NCBI RefSeq assembly: GCF_004358675.1
Contig: NZ_SMZO01000003.1
Location: forward strand, 90,795 to 154,794
Direction of reading: 5' to 3'
DNA: 64,000 nucleotides
DNA from: Meridianimarinicoccus aquatilis
GTDB lineage: Bacteria; Pseudomonadota; Alphaproteobacteria; Rhodobacterales; Rhodobacteraceae
Part shown: piece by piece, positions 1 through 7,796 of the stretch
Layout of the letters: the number at the start of each line of letters is the position of its first letter
Numbering within the stretch: the stretch's first letter is position 1
The notes under the pieces: model-generated
The model's input: only the letters and a program-made list of their open reading frames with translations
The model's database searches: none
What the model was told of the DNA's origin: nothing
Translations under genes and position numbers: made by a program

Positions 1-2
1 CC

Positions 3-1277
3 GACCTAGCCAAACGGCTGACGGGCGGCGCCAAGCCAGAAACGACCGATCTTGTTCTGTCCGTCGTACGGGAAGTCCTCAAGACCGACGACCCCGAGGA
101 AGCACGCCTACGCGTTCAGGATGCAGAGCTTACTGCGGAATTGCGGGTCAAGCTCGCTGAAATTGATGCGGCGCAGAAAGCGCAAGAAGACGCTGCGGAA
201 CAAGCGCAGCGCCAGAACGAGTTGGACCAGATTCGTGCTCGTCTGGATGCCGAAGCCGCGAAAAGGGACGCCGAGTTTCGCGAGCTAACGGCACGGGTGA
301 GCGACCGGCAGGACGCGAGATCCACCTTTGAAGGGCTGGCCAAGGAATCCAGTCCCTTTGCCTGGGGGCCGGTGGTGGTGTCCGTTATCGTCTCTGCGGG
401 CTTTTTCATTACGCTCATCTTCCTGATCCGTGGCGGATTTGAGGCGGCGGCAACCGATCCCGTCGTCTTTCAGGTGGTAAACATCGCCGTCGGGGCTTTG
501 ACGGCGGGTTTTGCAACCGTGGTCAGTTTCTGGCTCGGCTCTTCGGACGGCTCGCGGCGGAAGGACCTTTCCGCCGCGCACGCGCAGACGGCAGCAGTTG
601 CGCTGCAACGCGAAAATGCCGAAGCCACGCGAAGAATCGTCAGCGAGCAAACCCGGCAAACAGCCGAACTTCTGGACAAGGTCACAAGGCAGCCCGCGCC
701 GGTCGCACCGACACAGCAGATCGCCCAAACTCAAGCTGTTGCATCAGAACAACCTGGAAAGGACGCACTTCAGTTTACGCGCTCTCTTGAGACGATCTTC
801 AAACATGAAGGCGGCTATGTCGATCATCCGGACGATCCCGGCGGGGCGACGAACATGGGTATAACACACAAGACTCTCGCGGCTTGGCGAGGCAACCCGG
901 TCACGCGGGATGATGTGCGCAATATGAGTCGCGAAGAGGCGGGCGAAATCTATCGTGCGAATTATTGGAACGCGCTGAGTTGCGATGCCCTACCATCCGG
1001 CGTCGATTTGGTGGTTTTCGACTTTGGCGTGAATGCCGGGGTATCCCGCGCAGCGAAACTCCTTCAAAGGATCGTGCATGTGGAACAGGATGGTCAGGTC
1101 GGCCCGATCACGGTTGGCGCTGCAAAAGCGATTGATGCCGAACATATCGTTTCCAGCTTCAGCGACGGTCGGATGGAGCACTATCGCAGCCTGAGGATCT
1201 GGGACACGTTCAAGAACGGCTGGACGCGCCGGACCAAGGAAACGCGCGAAGCGGCACTTGCGATGATTCGGGCCTGA
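3..1277 (+). CDS. Holin-like membrane domain fused to GH108 N-acetylmuramidase (5' partial)
   Basis: The frame is open at the left edge, so the start lies outside; 424 residues are visible. Order seen: a charged, Ala/Glu/Gln-rich coiled-coil stretch, a membrane segment (about visible residues 122-144), a second one (about 157-178) ending in GSSDGSRRKD, a polar linker, then a glycosyl hydrolase 108 domain from about residue 254. The GH108 signature EGGY with its catalytic Glu (about residue 269) is followed by the DDPGGATNMGIT block, and the C-terminal part resembles the peptidoglycan-binding region of these muramidases. The membrane part resembles the three-TM holins of gene transfer agents. 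Known GH108 enzymes cleave peptidoglycan for phage or GTA release. Here holin-like and muramidase parts are one polypeptide. A lysis role is inferred; a cell-wall remodelling enzyme is the alternative. Confidence 0.8.
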   Translation, partial: DLAKRLTGGAKPETTDLVLSVVREVLKTDDPEEARLRVQDAELTAELRVKLAEIDAAQKAQEDAAEQAQRQNELDQIRARLDAEAAKRDAEFRELTARVSDRQDARSTFEGLAKESSPFAWGPVVVSVIVSAGFFITLIFLIRGGFEAAATDPVVFQVVNIAVGALTAGFATVVSFWLGSSDGSRRKDLSAAHAQTAAVALQRENAEATRRIVSEQTRQTAELLDKVTRQPAPVAPTQQIAQTQAVASEQPGKDALQFTRSLETIFKHEGGYVDHPDDPGGATNMGITHKTLAAWRGNPVTRDDVRNMSREEAGEIYRANYWNALSCDALPSGVDLVVFDFGVNAGVSRAAKLLQRIVHVEQDGQVGPITVGAAKAIDAEHIVSSFSDGRMEHYRSLRIWDTFKNGWTRRTKETREAALAMIRA

Positions 1278-1308
1278 GCAAACCACGTGGAAATGCCCCC
1301 CGTTTCGG

Positions 1309-2523
1309 TCACTCCGCAGCGGGGGTTACTTTTTGTCCAGCCGTGGTTCTTTCAAGCTCCTCTCGCAAAATTCGACCAATGAGGGCGCAGTCATCCAGCG
1401 AAAATGTCAGCGGCAGGCGCATGTCCAAGAGACCAGACAACAGCCTGTCGGTCCCCGGCAACACGGACGGCGCGGCAAAGTGCCAGTGATCATAGCGGGA
1501 CGTGAAGGCAACAGGGCGATCGGCCCCGAACCACTTCAATTCCACCCCCCTCGCGCCGCATCGCCCCACGAAGTCAGTGACAAGATCGGGATCTGCCGGG
1601 TCCATCACGAACTGAATCGATGATCCGACGAACCTCTCGTGCGGCGCGCGCGGGATCAGCCGGGCACATTGCGCACCTTGCAGGTGCGACTCCACCACCC
1701 GATACCGCGCCGTCCATGCAGCGCAACGTTCATCCAATTGCGCAAGTTGCGGGCGCAGGATCGCCCCGCGCAAGTGATCCATCCGGGCGGACATGTTGGG
1801 CATATCCCACATCGCATCTTCAAACGCCTCAGGCCCCGGCCCGGCCGGATGCCGCTGATGCAGCATGTATGACCCAGAAAGGACTGTGGCACGCGCAATG
1901 ACATCGGCATCGTCAGTTACGATGATCCCGCCCTCGCCCGAGTTCATGTGTTTATAGGTCTGCGTGCTGTAGCATCCGACAATACCATGACGCCCTGACG
2001 GCACCCCGCGCCAGACCGCGCCCATCGTATGCGCACAATCCTCAATCACTGTGACATCGGCCGCATTGCACAGCCCCATCAGCCGATCCATGTCACACAC
2101 ATGGCCGCGCATGTGCGACAACAACAAAACACGGGCATGGCCAAGCTTGGCCTGAAGATCGTCAAGATCAATCGTCAAATCGTCTGCAGTATCCACCAGC
2201 AGTGGGCGTGCACCAACTGCGGCGATGGCACCGGGCACAGGCGCAAGCGTAAAGGCGTTTGTCAGGACCATCTCGCCGGGAGCCACTCCAACGGCGCGAA
2301 GGGCGATCTGCATCCCCTGCCCCCCCGACGCCACGGCCAGACAATAGCGCGCGCCGACATATGCCGCGAACTCGCGTTCCAGTGCGCCAACCTCACCAAA
2401 GTCGCCTGGTGCAAGGTTATAACGGTGCAGGCGCCCGGACTGCATGACAGCCAACGCAGCTTGTTGTGCCGCATCCGGGATAGGTGTCTGCTGGGTAAAA
2501 CTGCCGTCGAACATTTCTATCAT
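1309..2523 (-). CDS. DegT/DnrJ/EryC1/StrS-family PLP aminotransferase
   Basis: A 404-residue fold-type I PLP enzyme of the sugar-aminotransferase (DegT/AHBA synthase) family. Seen: the VIEDCAH block with the Asp that contacts the PLP ring nitrogen (about residue 162), and the CYSTQTYKHMNSGEGG block with the Schiff-base lysine at about residue 191. The C-terminal half keeps the family pattern. Members transaminate keto-sugars for surface polysaccharide or antibiotic sugars, but no nucleotide-sugar gene lies nearby, so the substrate is unknown. The ATG at 2523 is chosen; a TTG two codons earlier is possible. It follows the phosphatase gene at 2555-3238 by 31 bases on the same strand, so the two are probably cotranscribed. 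Confidence 0.88.
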   Translation of the reverse strand: MIEMFDGSFTQQTPIPDAAQQAALAVMQSGRLHRYNLAPGDFGEVGALEREFAAYVGARYCLAVASGGQGMQIALRAVGVAPGEMVLTNAFTLAPVPGAIAAVGARPLLVDTADDLTIDLDDLQAKLGHARVLLLSHMRGHVCDMDRLMGLCNAADVTVIEDCAHTMGAVWRGVPSGRHGIVGCYSTQTYKHMNSGEGGIIVTDDADVIARATVLSGSYMLHQRHPAGPGPEAFEDAMWDMPNMSARMDHLRGAILRPQLAQLDERCAAWTARYRVVESHLQGAQCARLIPRAPHERFVGSSIQFVMDPADPDLVTDFVGRCGARGVELKWFGADRPVAFTSRYDHWHFAAPSVLPGTDRLLSGLLDMRLPLTFSLDDCALIGRILREELERTTAGQKVTPAAE

Positions 2524-2554
2524 GCGCAAACGGTGTCCGATCCCATCAAGTGCG

Positions 2555-3238
2555 TCAAGCGCCGCGAGGGGCTAGTGGCATCAACGTCGCCACGATGTCA
2601 TGCAAGTCGTCAAAATGGTCAAGCAAAGCGTCCGGTTCAAGGGCCGCAACTCCTGCGCCCAAAGGCCCGAAACCGACAAGAATGCAAGGTACACCTGCGG
2701 CTCGCGCCGTATCCCTGTCTGTAATGGTATCTCCAATAAGAACTGCCCTAGATGGATCTCCACCGGCCCGTTCGACGGCTGCGCGCAATGGCGCTGGATC
2801 AGGTTTGCGCACCGGCAGTGTATCCGCCCCGATCATAGCCGCAAATTCATTCAGAATACCGAGCCGGGTCAAAAGCGTCCGGGCCAACCCCTCGGGCTTG
2901 TTGGTGCAAATCGCAACCCCGTAGCCCGCGTTCTTCAGCGTCGCCACCGCCTTCATCGCGTTGGGATAGAGCGTTGTATGCACGTCGATCTTGTCACCAT
3001 ATGCCTCCAGCAAGATGGGGTACCCAGCCTCGATATCGTTGTCACCAAAACTGGCCCCAGCGCGGCTGAATCCCAGCCGCAGCATCGCCCGCCCACCGGC
3101 AAAAGCAATCTGGGCGTCTGCCACCGGGTCCAATAATGGGCCCAACCCACGCGAGCAAAATACGTGGTTCGCAGCGGCGATCAGATCGGCCGAAGTATCG
3201 GCGAGCGTGCCGTCAAGATCGAAAACAACCGTGCCCAT
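2555..3238 (-). CDS. gph: Phosphoglycolate phosphatase-like HAD hydrolase
   Basis: A 227-residue HAD-superfamily phosphatase. Motif I is [10 protein letters not shown] at the extreme N terminus (nucleophile and acid Asp), motif II is in VAICTNKP, the motif III lysine is in KPDPAPL, and motif IV is [11 protein letters not shown]. Length and cap match Gph of the Calvin/photorespiratory type, which hydrolyses 2-phosphoglycolate to glycolate in the cytoplasm. Other sugar-phosphate phosphatases share these motifs, so the substrate is inferred. It is divergent from moaA (118 bases between start codons) and lies upstream of the DegT aminotransferase gene in an apparent operon. Confidence 0.85.
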   Translation of the reverse strand: MGTVVFDLDGTLADTSADLIAAANHVFCSRGLGPLLDPVADAQIAFAGGRAMLRLGFSRAGASFGDNDIEAGYPILLEAYGDKIDVHTTLYPNAMKAVATLKNAGYGVAICTNKPEGLARTLLTRLGILNEFAAMIGADTLPVRKPDPAPLRAAVERAGGDPSRAVLIGDTITDRDTARAAGVPCILVGFGPLGAGVAALEPDALLDHFDDLHDIVATLMPLAPRGA

Positions 3239-3355
3239 GGGCGCCCTTTCTTTATGTCTGTGTGCGATCTAGCGCGCGGCGCAAACATTGGGAACCGCCG
3301 ACTGGACATTTCCGGCATGGAGCACCATCTTGCAGATCAGCGTTGGGGGGACAGA

Positions 3356-4363
3356 ATGACGCCAAAACTGGTTGATCCATTCCAGAGAGACATCAGCTAT
3401 CTGCGCGTATCGGTCACTGATCGCTGCGACTTTCGATGTGTCTATTGCATGTCAGAGAACATGACCTTCCTTCCCAAGAAGGAATTGCTCACCCTCGAAG
3501 AGCTGGACAGGATGTGTTCGACATTTGTGCGGATGGGTGTCGAAAAGCTGCGTATTACGGGTGGGGAACCGCTGGTCCGGCGCGACATCATGACGTTCTT
3601 TCGCGGCATGTCACGACATCTGGAAAGCGGCGCGCTCCGCGAGTTGACGCTGACAACCAACGGCTCGCAACTCGAACGGTTCGCCAAGGAACTTTTTGAT
3701 GCCGGGGTACGCAGGGTAAATGTCTCGCTTGATACACTTGACGAAGACAAATTCGCCCGCGTGACGCGTTGGGGCCGACTTGCCCAAGTCTTGCGCGGGA
3801 TAGAGGCTGCGCAGGCGGCGGGTCTGCGCGTGAAGATCAATACCGTGGCGCTGAAGGGCTTCAACGAAGACGAACTATTTCCTTTGCTCGATTGGTGCGC
3901 AGACCGCGACATGGACCTGACGTTCATCGAAGTCATGCCGATGGGTGATCTTGGAAACGAGGACCGTGTGGGGCAATACTGGTCTTTGAAGGACCTGCGC
4001 GCCCGCATCGCTGAACGCTTCACAACCGTTGATCTGGCCGAACGCACCGGCGGGCCAGCACGCTATATTCAAATCACGGAAACTGCGCAAAAAGTCGGCT
4101 TCATCACACCGATGACCCATAACTTCTGCGAAAGCTGCAACCGTGTCAGACTGACCTGTACCGGCGAGCTTTACATGTGCCTTGGCCAAGAAGACATGGC
4201 CGATCTTCGTGCGCCATTGCGCGCCAGCCCGACTGACGACACGGCGCTTGAAACAGCGATCCGCTCTGCCATCGCCCTTAAACCAAAGGGGCACGACTTC
4301 GACTATTCGCGTCAACGCGCCGACGGGCAGATGTCCCGCCACATGAGCCATACCGGCGGCTAA
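3356..4363 (+). CDS. moaA: GTP 3',8-cyclase, molybdenum cofactor biosynthesis protein A
   Basis: A 335-residue radical SAM enzyme catalysing the first step of molybdopterin synthesis, GTP to 3',8-cyclo-7,8-dihydro-GTP. Seen: the N-terminal Fe-S motif CDFRCVYC, the SAM-binding ITGGEP, the C-terminal cluster motif [12 protein letters not shown] with a third Cys in the following YMCLG, and the C-terminal double glycine that MoaA proteins need for activity. The ATG at 3356 is preferred because MTPKLVDPF matches the usual N terminus and length and a GGGG-rich ribosome-binding site precedes it; the frame is open further upstream. No other moa gene is adjacent. Confidence 0.95.
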   Translation: MTPKLVDPFQRDISYLRVSVTDRCDFRCVYCMSENMTFLPKKELLTLEELDRMCSTFVRMGVEKLRITGGEPLVRRDIMTFFRGMSRHLESGALRELTLTTNGSQLERFAKELFDAGVRRVNVSLDTLDEDKFARVTRWGRLAQVLRGIEAAQAAGLRVKINTVALKGFNEDELFPLLDWCADRDMDLTFIEVMPMGDLGNEDRVGQYWSLKDLRARIAERFTTVDLAERTGGPARYIQITETAQKVGFITPMTHNFCESCNRVRLTCTGELYMCLGQEDMADLRAPLRASPTDDTALETAIRSAIALKPKGHDFDYSRQRADGQMSRHMSHTGG

Positions 4364-4373
4364 CCTCTCTCAA

Positions 4374-4388
4374 ACCTGTTTCACAGGT
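4374..4388 (+). terminator. Hairpin after moaA
   Basis: Perfect 6-bp stem ACCTGT/ACAGGT with a TTC loop, 10 bases after the moaA stop. There is no following U-run, so intrinsic termination is doubtful; it may act as an mRNA 3' end structure. Confidence 0.4.
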
Positions 4389-4431
4389 GAAGCCGGCTCC
4401 GTTAAGCGGCGCAGTCACAATGGGCGCACCC

Positions 4432-4492
4432 GCACCGAAGGTGCCCGGCCCAACGGGATGAGGCATCGTTAGATGTCGAAGACGGGCGGGAG
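4432..4492 (+). repeat. Structured intergenic repeat, copy 1
   Basis: Hairpin A is GCACC-GAA-GGTGC, then the conserved block CCGGCCCAACGGGATGAG, then hairpin B GCATC-GTTA-GATGT, then the conserved block CGAAGACGGGCGGGAG. The same two blocks recur at 20983-21068, 62616-62675 and 62830-62892, with different but still paired hairpins. It lies between the convergent 3' ends of moaA and the M20 amidohydrolase gene. I do not recognise the family. Confidence 0.8.
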
Positions 4493-4530
4493 AGTTCCCT
4501 TCCTGCTGGCTCCTGCGGTTGAAATAACAC

Positions 4531-5691
4531 TCAACTTGCTTTCAGCTTCGTCTCAACAAGTCCTGCGTACCAAGAGCATCCTGCCGGGATCACCTCGTCG
4601 TTAAAGTCATATTCCGGGTGGTGCACCGGTGCAGTGTCGCCATTGCCCACCAGAATGTATGCCCCGGGCCGCGCTTCAAGCATATAGGCGAAATCTTCAC
4701 CGCCCATGACCAGTGGGGCTTCGCTGCATCCTCCGGCTACGTCCCGCGCCACGTCAGCGGCAAAATCTGTCTCAGGCCCGCTATTGACCATGACCGGATA
4801 ACTGCGGTTATACACGACGTCGATTTTCCCGCCGAACGTCGCCGCAACGCCGGTTGCGATTTCGGTCATCCGCCGTTCCGCCAAATCACGCAGGGCCGGA
4901 TCCATCGTGCGCACGGTGCCGCGCAAGGTCGCCGTCTGCGGGATCACATTGTGCGCGCCGCCGCCGGCTTGCAGCAAAGTCACAGATACCACGAGCTGCC
5001 CAACAGGATCGGCATTGCGGCTGACGATGCTCTGCAACGCCAGGACCAAGTGACTGGCCATCACGATCGGGTCGACAACCTCCTGAGGTTTCGCAGCATG
5101 GCCGCCGCGGCCCGACACCGTGATGTTGAACTCATCCGTGGCTGCAAAGAACGGGCCGGGCCGGATCGCAAATTGGCCAAGAGGTTGCCCCGGCCAATTG
5201 TGCATCCCGTACACTTCCTGAATTCCGAAACGCTCCATCAGGCCGTCCTCGACCATGACACCCGCACCGCCACCGCCCTCTTCCGCAGGCTGAAAAATCA
5301 CAACTGCCGCTCCGGCGAAATTACGTGTTTCGGCCAAGTATTGCGCAGCGCCCAGCAGCATCGCCGTATGCCCATCATGGCCGCAAGCGTGCATCTTACC
5401 CTTCACGGTCGAGGCATAGGGCAGCCCTGTGGCTTCCTCGATCGGCAAGGCATCCATATCCGCACGCAGACCGACAACGCCCGTCCCCGGATGACGCCCC
5501 TTGATCACGCCAACAACACCTGTGCGCCCAATGCCTTCGACCACCTCGTCACACCCGAACGCGCGCAATTTATCAGCGACAACACTTGCCGTGCGATGAG
5601 TGTCGAACATTAATTCCGGATGGGCGTGAAAATCACGGCGCCACGCGGTGATCTCTGGCAGAAGTTCGGCAAAACGGTTTTTGATCGGCAT
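4531..5691 (-). CDS. M20-family amidohydrolase (hippurate hydrolase/aminoacylase type)
   Basis: A 386-residue M20D zinc peptidase-like amidohydrolase. Seen: HAHPELMFDTHRTA near the N terminus, the metal-site blocks GLRADMDALPI and HACGHDGHTAMLLGAA, the catalytic Glu pair in FQPAEEGGGG, the dimerisation-domain block FNITVSGRGGHAAKPQ, and a late MGGEDFAYM with a metal ligand. The family removes acyl groups from N-acyl amino acids or related amides in the cytoplasm; the exact substrate cannot be read. The ATG at 5691 has a GAGGAG site about 8 bases upstream, which decides against the ATT/ATG codons further out. It is the last gene after the phasin and DUF3422 genes on this strand. Confidence 0.9.
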   Translation of the reverse strand: MPIKNRFAELLPEITAWRRDFHAHPELMFDTHRTASVVADKLRAFGCDEVVEGIGRTGVVGVIKGRHPGTGVVGLRADMDALPIEEATGLPYASTVKGKMHACGHDGHTAMLLGAAQYLAETRNFAGAAVVIFQPAEEGGGGAGVMVEDGLMERFGIQEVYGMHNWPGQPLGQFAIRPGPFFAATDEFNITVSGRGGHAAKPQEVVDPIVMASHLVLALQSIVSRNADPVGQLVVSVTLLQAGGGAHNVIPQTATLRGTVRTMDPALRDLAERRMTEIATGVAATFGGKIDVVYNRSYPVMVNSGPETDFAADVARDVAGGCSEAPLVMGGEDFAYMLEARPGAYILVGNGDTAPVHHPEYDFNDEVIPAGCSWYAGLVETKLKAS

Positions 5692-5798
5692 TGAAACACT
5701 CCTCGAGCTGATCAAGACCTAGCGTGGTGTAGCCACCTTGGCGAGGGGGAGCTGGGCATAACGCCCGACTTGCAAAAGGCACAGGCCTGACGTGCCGT

Positions 5799-7070
5799 TT
5801 ATTCCATCGCCTTGCGGATACGGTGAACCATGTACCACACGGCCAGAACAACAGGCGGTGCAACCAATGCGCTGAGAACAGTCTTGGACAGGTTCAAAAC
5901 CTCACCAAAAGGCGCAACAATATACAGCACAAGCGACACGGCATAATAGCTGATCGCCACCACGCTCAGCCCTTCCACCGTCTTTTGCAGGCGTAGCTGC
6001 ATATCAGCCCGCTCATCCATGCTTTCCAGCAGTTGCTGGTTCTGCGCGGAGCGTTCCACATCCACACGGGTCCGCAAAAGGCCGCCTGCGCGGATGGCTC
6101 TGTCAGTCATACTGGCCAATCGCGTTTCTGCCGCTTTAACGGTGCGCATCGCTGGATCGTAGCGGCGCATCATGAATTCGCCGAATGTCTGCCGGCCCTC
6201 GAACCGTTCCTCGCGCAAAACGGCAATTCGCTGGTTGACCAGTGCCTCATAGGCTCCGGTTGCGCCAAACCGGAACGTCGATTTGGTCGACAGGTTTTCA
6301 AGGTCCGCTGCCATCGACAAAAGATCTTTCAGCGTTTCCTCGGGACCTGAGGTTTCGCTGCTCATATCGCCGACCATGGCCGATAGATCGCTCTCGATCC
6401 GGTTCATTTGGCCATTCAGTTCGCGCGACATGGCAAGACCCAGCATCGACACGGTCTTGTAGGTCTCGATCTCGGTCAGGCGTTGCACGATCCGCCCGAT
6501 CCGATTCTTGCCAGTGCCAGGTGCCGTGAACACAGCCATGCGCATGTGCCCATGGCTGTCGATCCGAAAATCGCCCGCGATCACCGCGGAACGGTCGACC
6601 ACGCTGCTCACCGCAACGCTTTCCGGCACGAACCAATCCAGCACTTTACGTTCAACACTGCTGAAATCATCCACGGCTTCGACCCGGATCAGAACAGACG
6701 TCATCCGTACGCCCGGTGCCGCCGCCAGCCAGTCTTTGGGAAACAAGTCAAACGAAGCGCCATCAAAGGGGCGTTCCGACACCCCTTCCGAAAACAGCGT
6801 ATAGGTGACAAACTCTGTATGGCTTTCCCATTTCAGGTCGTTCTTTCCGACACGTCCGAAATAATGGGTCGCACCCGGCTGCGGATGCTGCGCACCATAC
6901 CTGTCAAGCAGGTCAATCAGATGCGCGCGGTCCAACTTTCGGTCACGCGACGCGGCATCTGTCGGTTGCTTGATTGCAAGATGGATCGCCCTGCAAGGCG
7001 CGGCCAAGGATGGAAAAGGCCGCGCATGCAGTTCGTTGGCGAGCGAGTATCGAAGGTCGTGATCGATCAT
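5799..7070 (-). CDS. DUF3422-family membrane protein
   Basis: A 423-residue protein matching the DUF3422 family of proteobacteria in its start (HDLRYSLANELHARPFP), its FGRVGKNDLKWESHTEF block and overall length. The body is soluble and helical, with a coiled-coil-like region around residues 300-360, and ends in two membrane segments (about 365-383 and 395-413) with a basic C-terminal tail. That places it at the inner membrane by the C terminus. No function has been established as far as I know, and no catalytic residues are obvious. It follows the phasin gene by 70 bases. Confidence 0.85.
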   Translation of the reverse strand: MIDHDLRYSLANELHARPFPSLAAPCRAIHLAIKQPTDAASRDRKLDRAHLIDLLDRYGAQHPQPGATHYFGRVGKNDLKWESHTEFVTYTLFSEGVSERPFDGASFDLFPKDWLAAAPGVRMTSVLIRVEAVDDFSSVERKVLDWFVPESVAVSSVVDRSAVIAGDFRIDSHGHMRMAVFTAPGTGKNRIGRIVQRLTEIETYKTVSMLGLAMSRELNGQMNRIESDLSAMVGDMSSETSGPEETLKDLLSMAADLENLSTKSTFRFGATGAYEALVNQRIAVLREERFEGRQTFGEFMMRRYDPAMRTVKAAETRLASMTDRAIRAGGLLRTRVDVERSAQNQQLLESMDERADMQLRLQKTVEGLSVVAISYYAVSLVLYIVAPFGEVLNLSKTVLSALVAPPVVLAVWYMVHRIRKAME

Positions 7071-7140
7071 GAAAAGCCTGTCTCAGTCACACGAAGCGCC
7101 TCAAGAGGCCTAGATCAGACCGAAGCACGATTTGCCCCGA

Positions 7141-7602
7141 TTACTTGGTCTTTTGCTTGATGTCATCCAACGCTTCGCTCACTTGGCCCTTAAGCTGCGT
7201 GTAAGCTTCTTCGTTGGCATCGCGCGCCGTATCGGCCAGTTTACGCATCAGGACGAGCGCCTTTTCAACCGCCATTCCATACGCTTCGGTGCGCGTGGAC
7301 ATCGCATCAGGACCAGTTGTTTCGTCGACCCAGGACACATGCTCGCGCGCTGCTTCGGTCAACTGGCCAAACACTTCCATTTGCTTTTCCAGCAGGTCTT
7401 TATAAGCCGCTGCTGCCGCCTTGTTGGCATCAACCATCGCTTCGAAATTCTTGCGGTTCATGTCGAAAACGCCCGACATGTCGAACGGGTTCGCTCTCGC
7501 CGGTTCAAACATCGAAAACATGCGGTTCGGGTCGAAGTACTTCTGCACATCGTCCGGGTCGAACATCTTAAACATTTGGCTCATGTCATAAGGGTTTTTC
7601 AT
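7141..7602 (-). CDS. Phasin-family protein
   Basis: A 153-residue, almost wholly helical protein with the phasin-type core FEAMVDANKAAAAAYKDLLEKQ and a following Ala/Glu/Lys-rich amphipathic region; the N terminus is rich in Asp-Pro-Phe-Met turns. Phasins coat polyhydroxyalkanoate granules. No PHA synthase or depolymerase is in the window, so granule binding rests on family membership; some phasin-like proteins are general chaperone-like helices. Transcribed ahead of the DUF3422 gene. Confidence 0.8.
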   Translation of the reverse strand: MKNPYDMSQMFKMFDPDDVQKYFDPNRMFSMFEPARANPFDMSGVFDMNRKNFEAMVDANKAAAAAYKDLLEKQMEVFGQLTEAAREHVSWVDETTGPDAMSTRTEAYGMAVEKALVLMRKLADTARDANEEAYTQLKGQVSEALDDIKQKTK

Positions 7603-7796
7603 CGTCGTATCCTCTTGCTAAGCCATCGATCACCTTGGCGCCAAAACGGCAAGTGAGCGACCATCGTCAAAGGGTTGCACGTGCCCCCTTGGGGACTTAG
7701 TACCATAGATGGCCTGACGCCGGTATCGGTTGACCGTGCGACAGAATTACCCCGGTACGCAAGCCCTTCCATCACTTAGCAGCCCATAGGTCCGCC

